A DNA stretch of 64,000 nt from Corbicula japonica (GCA_038501625.1 JAZAYU010000007.1:2335685-2399684), one strand, 5' to 3'; numbered from the stretch's first letter, positions 50,899 to 64,000 are shown. Made by a program: numbers and translations. The notes: a model not told the origin generated them from the sequence alone.

Positions 50899-52469
50899 GA
50901 TTGGGCTATAACAAGCTGGTGCTTACTTCGTTGTGATAAAGCATGTCAATAAGAGAATACTGAGGAAATGGCTATACATGAATGTACCTCTAGACGTCCT
51001 CAAAGAACGAGGTGGTACAATACGGGCTTTTGGCCTCGTTTTCAACCACTTAAGTATTATAAATTATACACATTTTAAATTTTAATGTAGATGGAACATC
51101 AAAATGTAATAAACTGTTACGACTTGTGCCTACTTTTACCAGAAAGGCATCTAGCGGGAGAGGGGAGGGGCGAGTGTTGGTTATAATTACCGAAACAACA
51201 TTTCGGTAAACCGCGGACGCGTTAACCTGCAGTTATTTGTGAGTAGCATAATGCAACACATGCGTACTTTATAAAAATACTGCCTTTTATAAAAAAAACG
51301 AAAACAAATACAGTCCTAGCCTCAACTTGAATAATAAACCTCCTAATATTTTCAAGAAAAAAACACGATTCCATCTCATCTTAAGGTTCGAACGCAGGCC
51401 CACCAAAATCAAATACATCTTAAAAATCAACGCATCGGATCCCACTGCGGCTTTTTTCTTCAAATTTATAATTCTAACAGTAGTAGTAGTTTCAACCATT
51501 ACATGTTTGAAACAGTTATTTTTTTCTGTTATTTGTATGATTGTTTTATGAATATTTCATTTCCAGCTGTTGTCAGATGAACCGGATAAAACTTTAATGG
51601 AGAGCTAGGTCAGTTAACATGTAAACGAGTCTAAGAGACGAAATCCTGATGATTCTGCATCTTTATCCAGTAACAAATACGTCCGACCTCCAGGCCATCT
51701 TTTTTCAATTTTAAGTCCCTAAAAAGGAACGCATGGTTGGGACTTAAAAATGCTACGGTAACATGCACTTTGCGAAACGGCTCAGTATAAAACTTTGGCC
51801 CACAAGACTTTGCGTCAATTCACGTTCTTTTTATCATATTCCTATTAAAAGACAGTTTTTCTAATACTCTTATTTCGGCACGTACAACAGGTCCATTCAA
51901 TTTATCAACACATACTTAAGAAAGTAATAAAACTGATATACAATAATACAGGCTTATATTCTTTTGGGGTTATGGTTTAATTGCATACTTAAAGGAAATA
52001 ATTTTCTTCTTCGTTCCCCATTAGTGTATGGGTACATATTTGGGTGTTTTCCGCCGGTAAGTGATTAACACAAATAGATAAGATACGAAAATAAACACTG
52101 AAGAATTCAGTTTTAGCCAATAAAGAAATCCCCCTTATTTTAAAGAGTAATAAGTTTTAAATACCATAATAAGACTTAAAATGACAAAGAAAGAATGCAT
52201 TACTTTTTATATTCTTTTGAGAAACAGTTATTATCACAATGAATTAAAATTGTGCGTCATTAAGTCTTTTGAAAAAGTGTCTTTAACAACTTTAACATAA
52301 CATTTTTTCTGTCATCTTTTCAATTTCATTTACATTCTTTGTTTATCATGACAGGGTTCGCAATATCTCTCGAGGGAAGTAACAAAATGGCTTAAGTCAT
52401 ATGTTGTTTTATGATGTTTTTGTAGACTGATATTTCAGAAAGGAGAAGTGTTGTGTCGCGGTGACTTTT

Positions 52470-52696
52470 TATCCTTCACTCCATAGATACAACTTTATCG
52501 CATAGGCTAACAGTGTAGATCCAGATCAGCCGGAACATCCTTGCTCTCAGATCTACTTTCGTTACATTCGTTGGGTTCGTTCTGACCAAGAGGCTAACAT
52601 TGCAGATCCTGATCAGACGATACATATGTGCCGGTTTATCTGGATCTATACTATTCGCACACGCGATAAAACCCATATATGGATTAAAGGGTTAAA
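52470..52696. mobile_element. MITE-2 copy, complete
   Basis: TATCCTTCACTCCATAGATA to ATATGGATTAAAGGGTTAA. Confidence 0.87.
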
Positions 52697-53199
52697 TACG
52701 AGTATGTGCGTTCTCCGAGTTTTATCAAGGACTTACAACAAAACAGTCAACATTATACTCTACATCTTTTGCGATCAGCCCAAAAACCTCCTCCAACTAA
52801 TGCCCCATACTCATATACACAAACATGGACTTGAATACTGACAAATACAGGCATCTGCGTTAGTTCTCGAAAGGGTTTTTGTACTGACAGGGGTTAGTAG
52901 GTACTGAATAAGGTTTAAGGCTGACAACACATTTTTAGACTGCCCTCTTTGAAATCTAGGCCTAAGTTGCCTTCATTTGTCACTTTCACAAAAATACGAT
53001 TAAAAGATAATAAGTTGTATAGGACAATTTGGCATGTACTGCTTCCTAAACATAATTATAGTTTGTGACATAATTCATTGTGTGAGACATTATGGTAAGA
53101 GAGAATTAAATGAGCCAAAGAGGGTACCGAGGACAGTTTTTCTTTCTTATTGCCATCTGAAGCACATGGCACGTGAATAATACGTTGTATAACAACTAT

Positions 53200-53430
53200 T
53201 AACCCTTTACTCCACAAATAAGCATTTTTTACGCATTTGCGACCAGTGTAGATCCAGAACGGCCGTCTGATCAGGATCTGCACTGGTCACATTTTGGTCA
53301 GATATAACTTAACAAAACCAAAAGCGAACAGTTTAGATCCTGATCAGATAGCAGGAATGTGCCAGCTGATCTGGATCTTAACTGTTCGCCCACGCCCACG
53401 CAATAAAGATGTATCTATGGAGGAAACGTG
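53200..53430. mobile_element. MITE-2 copy, complete
   Basis: TTAACCCTTTACTCCACAAA to TGTATCTATGGAGGAAACG. The GGCACATCC part of the first arm is deleted. Confidence 0.87.
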
Positions 53431-54612
53431 AATAATACGCTGTACATGTATAACAATTATTTAAGGTGCCTGATCACTTATTACGACGAAAATATTACGT
53501 GTTTTCAATTATCAAAATTTATCTTTCAAACTGTAGAAGACCTATAAACAACGTACATGTAAATGTGGTATAATATTTTACACAGTCAACGTACGAGTGA
53601 ATATGGTTAATACCAAAGGTTATAGCCTTACAAACACAGTACACTTCACTTACAACATGTTGAATGTCGCTGGTTTATGCAATACATAGCTGTACAATCA
53701 GTATTCACTACATCTAAAACATTTCAGTATTCCAACCTATTCCAGTCTGAACTGTGGATAGGCTGCTTTGTTGTTGTTTTTTTATCTGAGTCAAGAAAAA
53801 ATTCGTACAATTAAACGTTGTTCATCTATGTATTTTGAGAATTCTGATACTTGGTACCGACAATTTTTCTTTAATTAATGTCGTTAGATTTCATAGAGTA
53901 ATAGTTTTCAAAACAAATTTGGAGTTAAGAAACTATAGGGCACGGTCGATGCCTGGCTTACATTTATACAAACTCCATTACTTCCTCCATACAAGGCAAT
54001 ACAAAGGAATAATTTAGGAATCGATCACAGTATCAAAAAAAGATTATTTAATAAATAGACATTCAAAATGGGAAACGTTTATAAAATGTCTTACATCGTG
54101 ATTTTTTTTCAAAATTGTTTTGTCGTCATAGTCATGTCATAAATGCTCTAACAACGATATATTGATTGTTGTTTTCATGAATACAATGTACATGTATTTA
54201 ACAAGATACCCAGCAACACTACTGGAAAGTCATTATATCAATTTATTATTGGTATGTAATTAAAATTTAGCAGAATAATTAGTCATGTATAAACCCTGAA
54301 TAATACTTTTTAAGTGTTTATTTCGTAGGTATATGCTTCTTGTAACAAAGATTAAATATGTTGCAATTTGTTCTTAAAAAAATAAGGAAGCTGAAGACAA
54401 ATGTATGTAAAGATTATATAAAGAACAATCTCCATTGTACATTGTTCTTGTTATTTTAGCACACCTAAGACAACAACTTGATGTGCGTCGTCCGTCTGTC
54501 CGTATCCTCCTCTACCTTGTTATCTATCACCAAAGCGATATGTTCCGATTTTAATCAAACTTCGACTATTGCTGAGGTAATATCATGGGCTCGTAGGTCA
54601 ATCACACAGCAG

Positions 54613-54758
54613 GGCCCAAGATCATAAAACTAAGTTTTGAGATCAGTCTCAAATCTCAAGCATCTGATTGGCTGAAATGGCGACTGGTGGCCATTTCAGC
54701 CAATCAGATGCTTGAGATTTGAGACTGATCTCCAGATTTTGTTTTATGATCTTGGGCC
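54613..54758. mobile_element. MITE-1 copy (GGGCCCAAGATC subfamily), well preserved
   Basis: GGCCCAAGATCATAAAACT to ATGATCTTGGGCC, target duplication CAG. Nearly the same as the copy at 30621. Confidence 0.93.
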
Positions 54759-57559
54759 CAGAAGCCCATCAGAAGCCAAGGTCAAAAAACTTGCTCAGAA
54801 TGTTCATATTAATAATATCACAGAAACGTTTGAAACTGGGTAATCTGAGACCTTAAACAAGAACACTGTGTCGAAGCAAATAAAACCTTCTTAACAAAAA
54901 TAAGACCATGATTTTATCCGAGTATTACCTTGATTTTATCGAAATGTTTGGTGTGATGATAACGTAAATTGCATCTTTGGTAGAAAGCTATTTTATTGAC
55001 TTGTTATGTCTCTGTCGAATTTGAAAATGTGTCATCAGAAATCAACGTCAAATAAAAAAGACACAATAATCAGATTCCGCATATTGCTTTGATTAAGATC
55101 TTTTTTTTTTCATGTGGTTTAAAACTAGATCGTTTTACATAAAATGAGTCTGTTTGCATTACAGAGCCGGTAAACGCAGTTCCAAAAAATGTTCATTTTG
55201 GTTTTATCACAGAATTCGAAAACCGGCTTATATGGAGTAAAATAACAGGTAACTAAGTCAAACTCAAAGATATGCACTGTAAGCCAGATTTTCTCCGGAT
55301 TATTACCAATTTTGGGTAGTATTTCATAATATTTTTTTCTACATAACTCAGGTATGAAATTAGGTTCACATCACATTTATTAAGAGAAAAGTAGGACAGT
55401 ATCGGCTTCTATTAATCAAGTAAGCAGTACTCACAAAATGGAGCATATTTATTACGCATAAAATTGTCATGTCATCGGTGTATAAAAAAAGAAAATTTCC
55501 ATTATTCTGCATTAGTTATTATTAATATAATTATGTTAACTATAAATTAGTGAATGTTATAATTTTCAATTAATTTACAGTTAAATAATTAATATGTCAT
55601 TTAGAGGGTAACAAATAATTTAGAATCATTGAACAAGTTTCTTTTTCTGTTCAGTATATTTTTGTTTCGGCGTTTTTTGCGAAGTAAATTCTCACGAGTT
55701 GCAAAACAACGCGTGTTAATGTCAGTCTTGGTAATTGTGAGTGAAATGAAAACCAATATTTCAGCGAAACATTTTTTTACGAATTCAGCTTTGCCGTGGG
55801 CGTCGCGGAGTACACATCGTCGCCCTAATTCCAGAGGGACGTAAGTCATTTTTTGGCAATATTGAGTGTTTGGTACCGTTGTGTTCGTTTTTTCAAGCTC
55901 CTACAAGACTATATGAGTTATATCCGTGTGGAACTATTCTGTATAGACAAAAATTCAATTCCACGAAGACGTAAGTCATGATTAATCGTTAGTGGTTATT
56001 TCCAAAGTGCCGTAACAAAAGGGCCAATCAGAATCAGCCTTTCAGGGAAAACATGGCTGCCGATGAATGAAAATCTTCATAACTTCAATAATTTATATCT
56101 TATTTTTGCATATATGCACAAAGCAATGCAAGTATTTGTACTTTATTTAGTGTTTTTATAGCATATACATTTAAGATTATTTGATAATTGGAAGCAAAAA
56201 TACTTTAATCAGTGTGATTTGTCATGTATCATAGAAGTACATCTTTCGGATACTGTACATTTCGGATAAACAGAAGTTCCGCATTGATGTAAAACTCCTG
56301 TTTAAAGTTATTCTTATGCATTTGCATGTAAATTAAATCAGATATATTTTTTTAACAATACCACAAAGCATTCTGTCTATGTGTTTGTTCTTTTGCATGT
56401 TTTGCAAAGAAACTTACTGCAAAGTATGAGTACCTGTTTCACATTCATTTGGACCATTATACATGACAAATACTGTATATTGATTCGTTATCTTATAAAC
56501 ACTCATTAGAGTAACCCATTTAATATTATCCAAATGAAGACGCATCACTTTCATGAATAAAAGAAATCAAGCGTAGGTCCCAATTTTAATGGAATACCCT
56601 TTTCAAAAGTAAATGTCTTTGAAATATACAAAAAATTTGACACTGCTTGTCGAGTTTAAATTGTCTTTAGAGGATGCCATTTACAAACAAAGACTGTTAA
56701 GACAGTTACTGTTAGCTTCTTTTGCTTTAAATGCCATTTTAATATCCGTTTATTTTCAAGGTAATTTATTCACTATTAGTTTCTATTCATAAGACTACAC
56801 TAGTCAGTCAAGAAAACGATGAACATATAAATAAAGGGTTCTTCAAAATATTCTTAGTACAGTCTTTTTTTTTTGTTTTGTTTAATAGCTTTTCATAGAC
56901 GAAGGACAATTACGACATTGTGTTAAGATTGTTATTTTTATTATTTGGCATTAAATGCAATTATATTTTTGCGTTTATTTTTCAGGGAAAATATTTAATT
57001 TGTTTTTCCTATTAGTTTCTAGTCATATTAGGACAAAACTAGAATTTCAAACTGACGTAAGTCAGTATGGCATTATGGAACTTATCTTTTATGTGAATAA
57101 ATGTAAACAAGGCGTATAATAATTTTTGTTTTTATTATATAAAACAAATTATATTTTATTTACACTTATATAAAATAAGATATAAGTTATTGATGGCAAA
57201 ACAAAGCATCATAGAAAAAATCAAGGAAATCCGTCAAAAGACAAAAAAGTTATTGAAGACTAAAACTTCAAATGCCTTTTTCTCTAAACTATGAAAATGC
57301 TTCATACGTCGGTTTGGAATTTCGACGACGACATGTAATTGAACCTGCAGTATAATGGAAGGAAATAGTTCCGGAAAAAAAAACCCAATAAAAATAGCAC
57401 TGTAAGAATTTTATTATCAGGTAATACTCTGCTGATAAATATTTCATTGAAAACATAGAATATAATCTTATAGCGATATATTTCGAAGATTTGGCCTCGG
57501 CGGTACAAATGTCCCCAGACCGCAGTTCCTTCACGTTGTAAGTTAACTGTGTATAAAAC

Positions 57560-58360
57560 ATGTGTGTGAAGTTAGCTGCCAGTTGCCAGTTGCCGATTCA
57601 ATTGGCAACTGACGACTGGCAGCTAACTTCACACTTTAGCTGCAAATTCAAACAAATTTTTAAACTGGCAACTGGCATCTGGGTGCCAATTCGATTTAAG
57701 TCGATGTACTCAGTTGAACTGGCAACTGGCAACTGACACCTGGGTGCAGATTCGACTTTATTTAATGTAATGACTATAAGTTGAATTGGCAACAGGCAAC
57801 AGGGTGCCATATCGACTTTATTTAATGCATTGACTATTTAAGTTGAATTGGCAACTGGCAACTGATATCTAGTTGCCAATTCAAAATATCTCGATGATTA
57901 GGAATACTTTTGAATTGGCAACTGGCAACTGGCACCTGGGTGCCAATTCCACTTTATATATTCGATATAATTCGAATTGGCACCCAGATGCCAATTGCCA
58001 GTTGCCAACTCAACTTAAATAGTCAATACATTAAATAAAGTCGCATTGGCACCCAGATGCCAGTTGCCAATTCAAAAAAGTCCTAATCATCGAGATATTT
58101 TGAATTGGCACCCAGATGCCAGTTGCCAACTCAACATATTTCATTACCATATTAAGAAAGTAGAATAGGCACCCAGGTGCCAGTTGCCAGTTGCCAATTC
58201 AGCTATGTAAATCGACTTAAATCGAATTGGCACCCAGATGCTAGTTGCCAGTTACCAGTTTAAAAACTTGTTTGAATTGGCAGCTAAAGTATGAAGTTAG
58301 CTGCCAGTTGCCAATTGAATCGGCAACTGGCAACTGGCAGCTAATTTCACACACATGTAT
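57560..58360. mobile_element. Large foldback (palindromic) element, about 800 bp
   Basis: The left half carries repeated TTGGCAACTGGCAACTGGCA and CCTGGGTGCCAATT units. The right half carries their reverse complements (AATTGGCACCCAG, TGCCAGTTGCCA), so the whole folds about 57960-57985. Spacers such as ATATCTCGATGATTAGGA also mirror. Each end holds a further hairpin (GAAGTTAGCTGCCAG with CTGGCAGCTAACTTC). Ends are near ACATGTGTGTGAA and TTCACACACATGT. No coding capacity. Confidence 0.9.
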
Positions 58361-59310
58361 AAACCATGATGGGAATAACAATTTGTTGAGAGCGGTAGGA
58401 TGAGAGCAAGGGCAAAACCTGAACAAAGGTAGTTAGTAGACAAGCATCTAGGCTACGCTATACACTGTTCTTATTTCCATGTTTATCAAGTAGCCCAATA
58501 AGTCGGTGTTTCTTCGCGTTTCTTTTTATTTGTACATTCATGATTGGATATCATACTCGTGTACCTTTGATTTTAAGCGTTGAGCGTTTGTCCACCGATG
58601 TTCAACAACAACAAAAAATAATAAAAGAAACTTGACCCTGCCGCATATTGACATAGTTTCAACCTGACACCGCATATTGACATCGTTTCAAAGAATCCGA
58701 TTGACGATCAGGAAGATCAATGTGATTGGAAATGAAAATGGAACGTATTTTCAACTTAATTGTTCATTTTTATAATTCTGGTGCATGCAGGTCGAGCTTT
58801 TAAGCAGTTTGTTGAGAAAATGGGTAGAGGTAGAAACATATTGATGTAGAGAAAAAGCTATCTTACAGTTATGCAAAGTTATAAAGTGTCAGGTTTCTTC
58901 CTTTGCTGATTAAATTAATCCGATCACCTTTCCTTAAATAATGGCATAATTTTGAATTGACACTAAGTAATCTATTTCAATATTTTTCTATCTAGTGAAT
59001 GGAGAAAATCCGATTTAAACTGCATCTTAATGGTTTACTTACGTTATACTACCCCATTTTCTTTAGCCGACAATCAAACACATCTCTTTAACATATATTT
59101 AAGAATTCTAATTTTTATTTTGTTCAGTTACCATCGAATGAAACCCTTTGTATATTAAACATAAATGTCGCCGTAAAATATCGGGCACTTGATAGATGAA
59201 TTTTGACTATAATTAACAATAAAAAAAGAAAAGAAAAGAAAAAAAACGTTTTAATATTTTTAATGCTAAACAAAAACCACAGAACTCCCGCAAGAACAGA
59301 TTTTAGTACT

Positions 59311-59815
59311 TAACCCTTTCCTCCAGACATACACCTTTATGTCTTTTGCGAGCAGTGTAGATCTGGATCAGCCGGCATGTTTATGCCATCTTATCAGGAT
59401 CTTCACTCTTCACTTTGATTAATTAGGTTATTTCCGACCAAAAATGCGAACAGTGTAGATCCTGATCAGATCACACAGATGTGCCGGCTGGATCTACAGA
59501 AGCGTATATATATATATATACAGAAATATCGTCAGATATGGGGTCTCTGTAATAAACCTTAATCAGGGGTTGTATATATATACTAAGAAATGTGGTAAGT
59601 TACGGGTCTTACTTCGATATTATACCTATATGTGAGGTTCTATAAAGGTTACGGGGTATATATGGTACCCCGCTAATTAAATGTCACTTCTATGCACTAT
59701 CTGACCTTGTAAGTACTATAAGCTGTAATATGGAAATTTGGTTTATAATAAAAAAAAATTTCGGGTTTTTTTTATAGACCGAAATATATATATATGGAGT
59801 AAAGGTATAATTTAA
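59311..59815. mobile_element. MITE-2 copy interrupted in its right end
   Basis: TTAACCCTTTCCTCCAGACA to GGCTGGATCTACAGAAGCG, then about 280 bp of other sequence bounded by TATATATATATA runs, then ATATGGAGTAAAGG, the expected MITE-2 end. Confidence 0.65.
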
Positions 59816-60872
59816 TAATTGTGTCATTCTCATTGGTGGGTAAAAGCTGATGACGGAAAAATGGACAAAATGCCAGGTCTGATAAAAATGCATTTTATTA
59901 TTAAATAAATGATTCGAGACATATTCTGAATGTAAACAACAAATTTAATACTATATTAAATTATAAAGATCGAAATAAATATTATAAAGATAAAAATAAA
60001 TAACAATTTATCATTGCGCACAATAAAAAATGGCAAAATTATCGTAAACGACTGACTTGTTTCTACTAGTATAATGAACATACTTGTAAGTCTTACACGA
60101 TTATGCTGCAGTAACAATATTCTATTTTATAACAATAGAATCTAATTACAAACATTTCTTCATTACTTTCGTTGCATTCATCTTTTTAAACTTGACGTGG
60201 TTACACAGCAATTTTTCGCCTCAGGAGATTGTTTATAAGTGGGTAAAGTAAATCCAAATACAATTAACCTGATAATAATCGAGCACATCGTTTGAACTTG
60301 TTAGGTCAAATGCAATTCTTATGTTAAAATTACCATAACAGATATAAATCATGTCACATAATGTGTGTGGAAATGTATTTGTATTTGTTGTATACCTAAC
60401 TACATTACGTAATTTACCGAAACTATAAACGCAGGTAATATTTGGAAATTGACGCCGAAACATAAAACGTCAAGTAACGCGTGCGAATTTGAGAAATTTC
60501 AAGCAATAATTTTCTTAACACTCAACAAACATAATTGCTAAAGAGATACTCTCAGTTTTTAATAAAATAAATGCTACTAAATAACACAATTTCGATTGCA
60601 CACGCAAACTTTTAATGAAATAAAAAGATGATATAAATGGACATCACAACGAAGATAATACGGAAGCACCTCTTTATGTGATTTTGTAACGAGTTTCTTC
60701 TCACACTCTCCTCGACCATAATACACAGTAACTTAGCACAGATCTCGTCATTTAACGCGAAATAACGTTGTCTTAGAACTTCCAGCACCATCCTAGATGA
60801 TCGTTTTGCTTCACAGCAACTCCTATTAACGCAGAAAAGTACGACAGAGCTAATTTCTTGCTGGCAGACTGT

Positions 60873-61505
60873 CTACGTACTTCCACCGTTCATTAAGAGA
60901 AAACTTTTGTTGTCTTTCGAAGCAGTGAACAGTTTCTTGGCATGTCGGAGATACCTGCAGTCTTCCAGATCCTCCCAGTCCTCGTCCCGGGGTGGGGGTG
61001 GAATATACGGGGGTCCCGAGTAGTCCCTAAACGTCAGGGGCCGGGGCGTCAGCTTGTAGATAGGCGGCAGCATGATTGGTGGTAACTTCAGGGGTCGCTC
61101 GCGCTTTTCAGAGTCTTTAGGTCTCTCCGTCTTTTCATTGTCATCAACACTCAAAGCAGGAAGACTCTTGATGGCTTCATCTTTCTTTTCCGTTTCTTGT
61201 TTGTCGCTGTCATCCGAAAGTCGGTCGAAAGAAATTAATGTGCCGACATCGCCGTTTTCAAACAATATATTCGCTTGAAGTGTCCTTTCATTAGAGGATT
61301 TCTGTAGTTTTTGTAATGCTTTATTGTCTATATGTCCGTCCACCGATAATATCCGCTTGAGGAGTTTCATTCTGAACTCATTAGGAGGGATGTAAACCGG
61401 TGACTGGGCCTGTTTTCTCGGTGAGAACGTCCGGTCCGAAGGCTGGCTGTTCCGTGCCTTATCAACCGACATCGCTGGTATTTGAGATAAAGTCTGGGTG
61501 GCCAT
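60873..61505 (-). CDS. Unknown proline-rich, probably disordered protein (210 residues)
   Basis: A single open frame from ATG 61505 to the stop at 60875-60873. An in-frame TAG lies ten codons upstream, so this Met is the first possible start. I do not recognise the family. The protein is hydrophilic with no signal peptide or membrane segment. Residues 10-45 are Ser/Pro/Gln-rich, and residues 44-85 may be helical (RMKLLKRILSVDG). A charged Asp/Glu/Lys stretch spans about 95-140. A proline-rich segment follows (KLPPIMLPPIYKLTPRP, then GPPYIPPPPRDEDWEDLED). The ending is RYLRHAKKLFTASKDNKSF. Such segments suit binding to SH3/WW-type partners, but this is only inference. An ATTAAA on the minus strand near 60612-60617 could be its poly(A) signal. 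Composition is clearly unlike the repeat-rich surroundings. Confidence 0.72.
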   Translation of the reverse strand: MATQTLSQIPAMSVDKARNSQPSDRTFSPRKQAQSPVYIPPNEFRMKLLKRILSVDGHIDNKALQKLQKSSNERTLQANILFENGDVGTLISFDRLSDDSDKQETEKKDEAIKSLPALSVDDNEKTERPKDSEKRERPLKLPPIMLPPIYKLTPRPLTFRDYSGPPYIPPPPRDEDWEDLEDCRYLRHAKKLFTASKDNKSFLLMNGGST

Positions 61506-63025
61506 TATACTCGTCCAGACCTTAACACGATACTAGAGCACAGTTTCTGCTTGTATAATATTTGTTCTGAAGTACCGAAGATGACCCCTCAAAATAGGCC
61601 ACTATTCGAACAAATATCAAGCACTGATAGATGTCTATATCACAGTGGTGTCCTGATAAAACAACTGAAGTACTTCTTCAAATCCCCACTTGAGAGACTG
61701 TTATGAAACTAGTGCCGATAACAAAAATATTCTCGATGTTCTAGAAGTATCCCTGCAAGTTAGTTATATAGATAAACTGTACTCCATCGATAGTCACATT
61801 ATATTCTGTTGTCACAACGAAACCGAAAACCCCAAGTGTAATTAATTACACTCTATACATAGCGAAACTATGTTTAAATGTTCGGCACTTCTCTAAAATA
61901 TTTTCCGTTAAAATTAGTGTCCAAACCATTGAATTTCGTTTAACTTGTTTTCTACCACTGCAATTATTTTTTCTCACTGCTGTCTCAACATGGACTGAAT
62001 CGAGCGCCGGCAATTCACTGATATTTATACGTATTTGTTGACTGAGAGACGTTTCAAGTGCGCGTATCGCAAAAATGTCAATACAATGAGCCATATTGAT
62101 ACACATAACAAATAAGTTTAAAAATAACCATTTTCGATCATTTTCCGTTTATTTGGGTATAGAATTCTACTTCTTTTGACTAAATATAAATACATGTATC
62201 TCAATTTGGTGGTTTTTGTGGGTTATAATTGATCAACAAAATTGCGTGTTCATGAAGTAAACTGGTTCGGAACACGCAACCGACTACATTCCATGAATTT
62301 GGAATAAAATCATTTTGTACTACAAATTAATTATGTTTTGTCTCATTATTATCATGCATACACAAGAAGGTCATTGTTTACTTCATACCCCGAGATGTTT
62401 ACAAAGTTTATAATTACGCTAATTAAATAATAACAATTCGACTTGGTTCGAGAATGAAATAATAATGTTCGACTACAAAAACTACTATTTTCTTAAATAA
62501 AATCCAAGGTGGTTTCTTCAAGTTATTCGACAAAATGACAAGGGGCCAGTAGCGAAACCCCAGTCTATTACTTTCAGCGATTCAAGGGCTTCTTACACGC
62601 ACTCTATTATATTACAGTAACCGTTTAAGGGATTCTTATAACCAGTCTTTTATTTTCAGTAAAGGTTCAGCGTTTCTTACAACTTTGCTAATCTTTACAT
62701 CTTTACAGTTGTGTAATTGTTGCGTAGGCCTATATTTTATCATATGAAATTCATAGTAATACTTTGACATTTTGGAAAGTTACATAAACTTGACATTTAT
62801 CATTTTTATTGAAGTGTATCTGTTTGACCGAATTTTGGAGAAAAATGCATGTTCAGTACCGGTGCGAATCGAAACGTCTAGATACGTTTTGATCGGAAGG
62901 TCCTTGATCTGTGTATTTGTTTGACATTATTTTCTGTGATAATTATGATCTGACACCATAATAAGGAAAGCATCTTCATTGTGCCTGTGTTTGGATATCT
63001 TGACCACATATCAGTATACCGTGCA

Positions 63026-63190
63026 GGGTTGGATGAAAGACTTCCAGAAATGGGGAGGGTTCGTATGGGGCAGTATTAGGATAGTTACTAGATAACTTCC
63101 AACTTTCTGGCCAAAGTCCCCATAAAGTTTTAAGACATGTATTGCTGCCCCAAAGGCGCATTAGCGCAACCCCACTCTGTATCCGCCACT
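63026..63190 (+). repeat. Dispersed repeat D copy
   Basis: GGGTTGGATGAAAGACTTCC, AACTTCCAACTTTCTGGCCA and CCACTCTGTATCCGCCACTG. Confidence 0.7.
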
Positions 63191-63937
63191 GTCGTGTCAA
63201 CCAACATTTTAGGCCACTCGTGCACTTGTTGACCTTTGATTAATTCGATATTAATCTAATTAGTCTCAGAGGTGATCCACCGAAAAACCACTGGCTTTTT
63301 TAACACACCTTAGTTGTACACGAAGTTTTAAACGATAGAACATTGACTTATTTCATGAATAATTGTATTGTATTACCATTTGATAAGAAAATAAACATTT
63401 GTAAATAATTTCTAATGGTTTATTTCAGTTATTTACCTCAAGGATTAATAGTATTTTGAAAGTCGTGTCAGCGTATTTTCGCAAATATTTACCAGAAAAC
63501 AAGATACAAATGCTTTATTATATTAACTCCACTAAATCCCGAAGATAACCGAAGAAAAGAAAATCATGAGTTGTAACCGTCAAATTCGGTGAACAAACAA
63601 GTATCGGGGCACAGGGAGTGGTCTCAACGGGTGGCGTAAGTGTTAAAGCAACTTGATTCCTACATAGGATTCAGGATAGTGACATTAATTTAGAACACAG
63701 ATTTAACATTTAAAATGGTTTGGGTGTGAGAAGCAAAATACACGCATGTACATGTAGGCGAAGAAAATGCATTAATAAAGATCACATATCTGTGGCATTT
63801 TGGCTACTGTTGGTTTATTTTGCCGTCGTTTTAGTCATAGTTCTTTTTCCTTTTCTGTCAAACAAGATAATGAAAATAGCAATGATAGAGATACAAGACG
63901 GCCTCGTTGAGGCGCGTAAACCAGAGAGTCGGTGTCG

Positions 63938-64000
63938 GATGCAAGATTTCTAGAAAGGAGGTTTGATAAGGAAAGTCTAGGTGTCATTCCCAACTTCTGG
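63938..64000 (+). repeat. Dispersed repeat D copy, cut by the window end
   Basis: GGATGCAAGATTTCTAGAAA, then the usual TCTAGGTGTCATTCCCAACT stretch. Confidence 0.65.

Larger units (their letters stand above)
44821..60872. other. Intergenic region between alpha-catenin and the 210-residue gene
   Basis: 16 kb, beginning with the possible extended 3' UTR of alpha-catenin (to about 46800). Only repeats and short, unsupported frames are seen. 53431-54600, 54760-57550 and 59820-60870 hold nothing I recognise. Confidence 0.6.
61506..64000. other. Region upstream of the 210-residue gene
   Basis: It should include the promoter of the minus-strand gene; no clear motif was found. Contains two repeat D copies. 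Short frames at 61846-62106 (minus) and 63720-63953 (plus) have no supporting evidence. Confidence 0.5.

Noticed and set aside
55601..55849. 82-codon minus-strand frame and overlapping 71-codon plus-strand frame
   Set aside because: Both look moderately coding-like, but neither matches a family I recognise. May be a transposon relic.
61846..62106. 86-codon minus-strand frame upstream of the 210-residue gene
   Set aside because: No motif and no clear splice link to 61505; left unannotated.
63720..63953. 77-codon plus-strand frame with a hydrophobic stretch
   Set aside because: Its end runs into dispersed repeat D, and no splice or family evidence supports it.

Overview
The window is invertebrate animal DNA, AT-rich and intron-rich. 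The sequence suggests a lophotrochozoan, most likely a bivalve mollusc. This rests on the divergence of the two recognisable genes from their vertebrate relatives and on the density of short palindromic transposons, but the species is not identified. There is no operon structure; genes are split by GT-AG introns and separated by long repeat-filled stretches.

Layout. (1) Positions 1-2928 are non-coding, with a TTTC microsatellite and two tRNA-like (SINE-like) stretches. (2) Positions 2929-8938, minus strand, hold a two-exon carotenoid cleavage oxygenase gene of 515 codons. Its first exon (8774-8938) is a 55-codon piece with a signal-peptide-like start. The 4.5 kb intron carries a foldback element. 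(3) Positions 8939-13499 hold no confident gene, but there is a minus-strand candidate hammerhead ribozyme at 11420-11462. (4) Positions 13509-19628 are a nested mobile block: a DNA transposon whose ends are arrays of GTCAAAACGTCC, with a 4.5 kb LTR element (944 bp LTRs that look identical) inside it. (5) Positions 19942-44820, plus strand, hold a complete alpha-catenin gene with 20 coding exons and 898 residues, including a 21-nt microexon. Its introns are full of nested MITEs. (6) Positions 44821-60872 are intergenic, with MITEs, inverted repeats and an 800 bp palindromic element at 57560-58360. (7) Positions 60873-61505, minus strand, hold a single-exon 210-residue proline-rich, probably disordered protein of unknown function. 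(8) Positions 61506-64000 are non-coding with two copies of a dispersed repeat.

The genes do not form a pathway. Alpha-catenin links cadherin/beta-catenin junctions to actin. The carotenoid oxygenase belongs to an iron(II) enzyme family that cleaves carotenoids or isomerises retinoids. The strongest unexplained material is in the mobile elements: a possible self-cleaving RNA, two kinds of long foldback structure, and a readable insertion history. One MITE family (MITE-1, 3-bp target duplications) has repeatedly landed inside another (MITE-2, TTAA ends).
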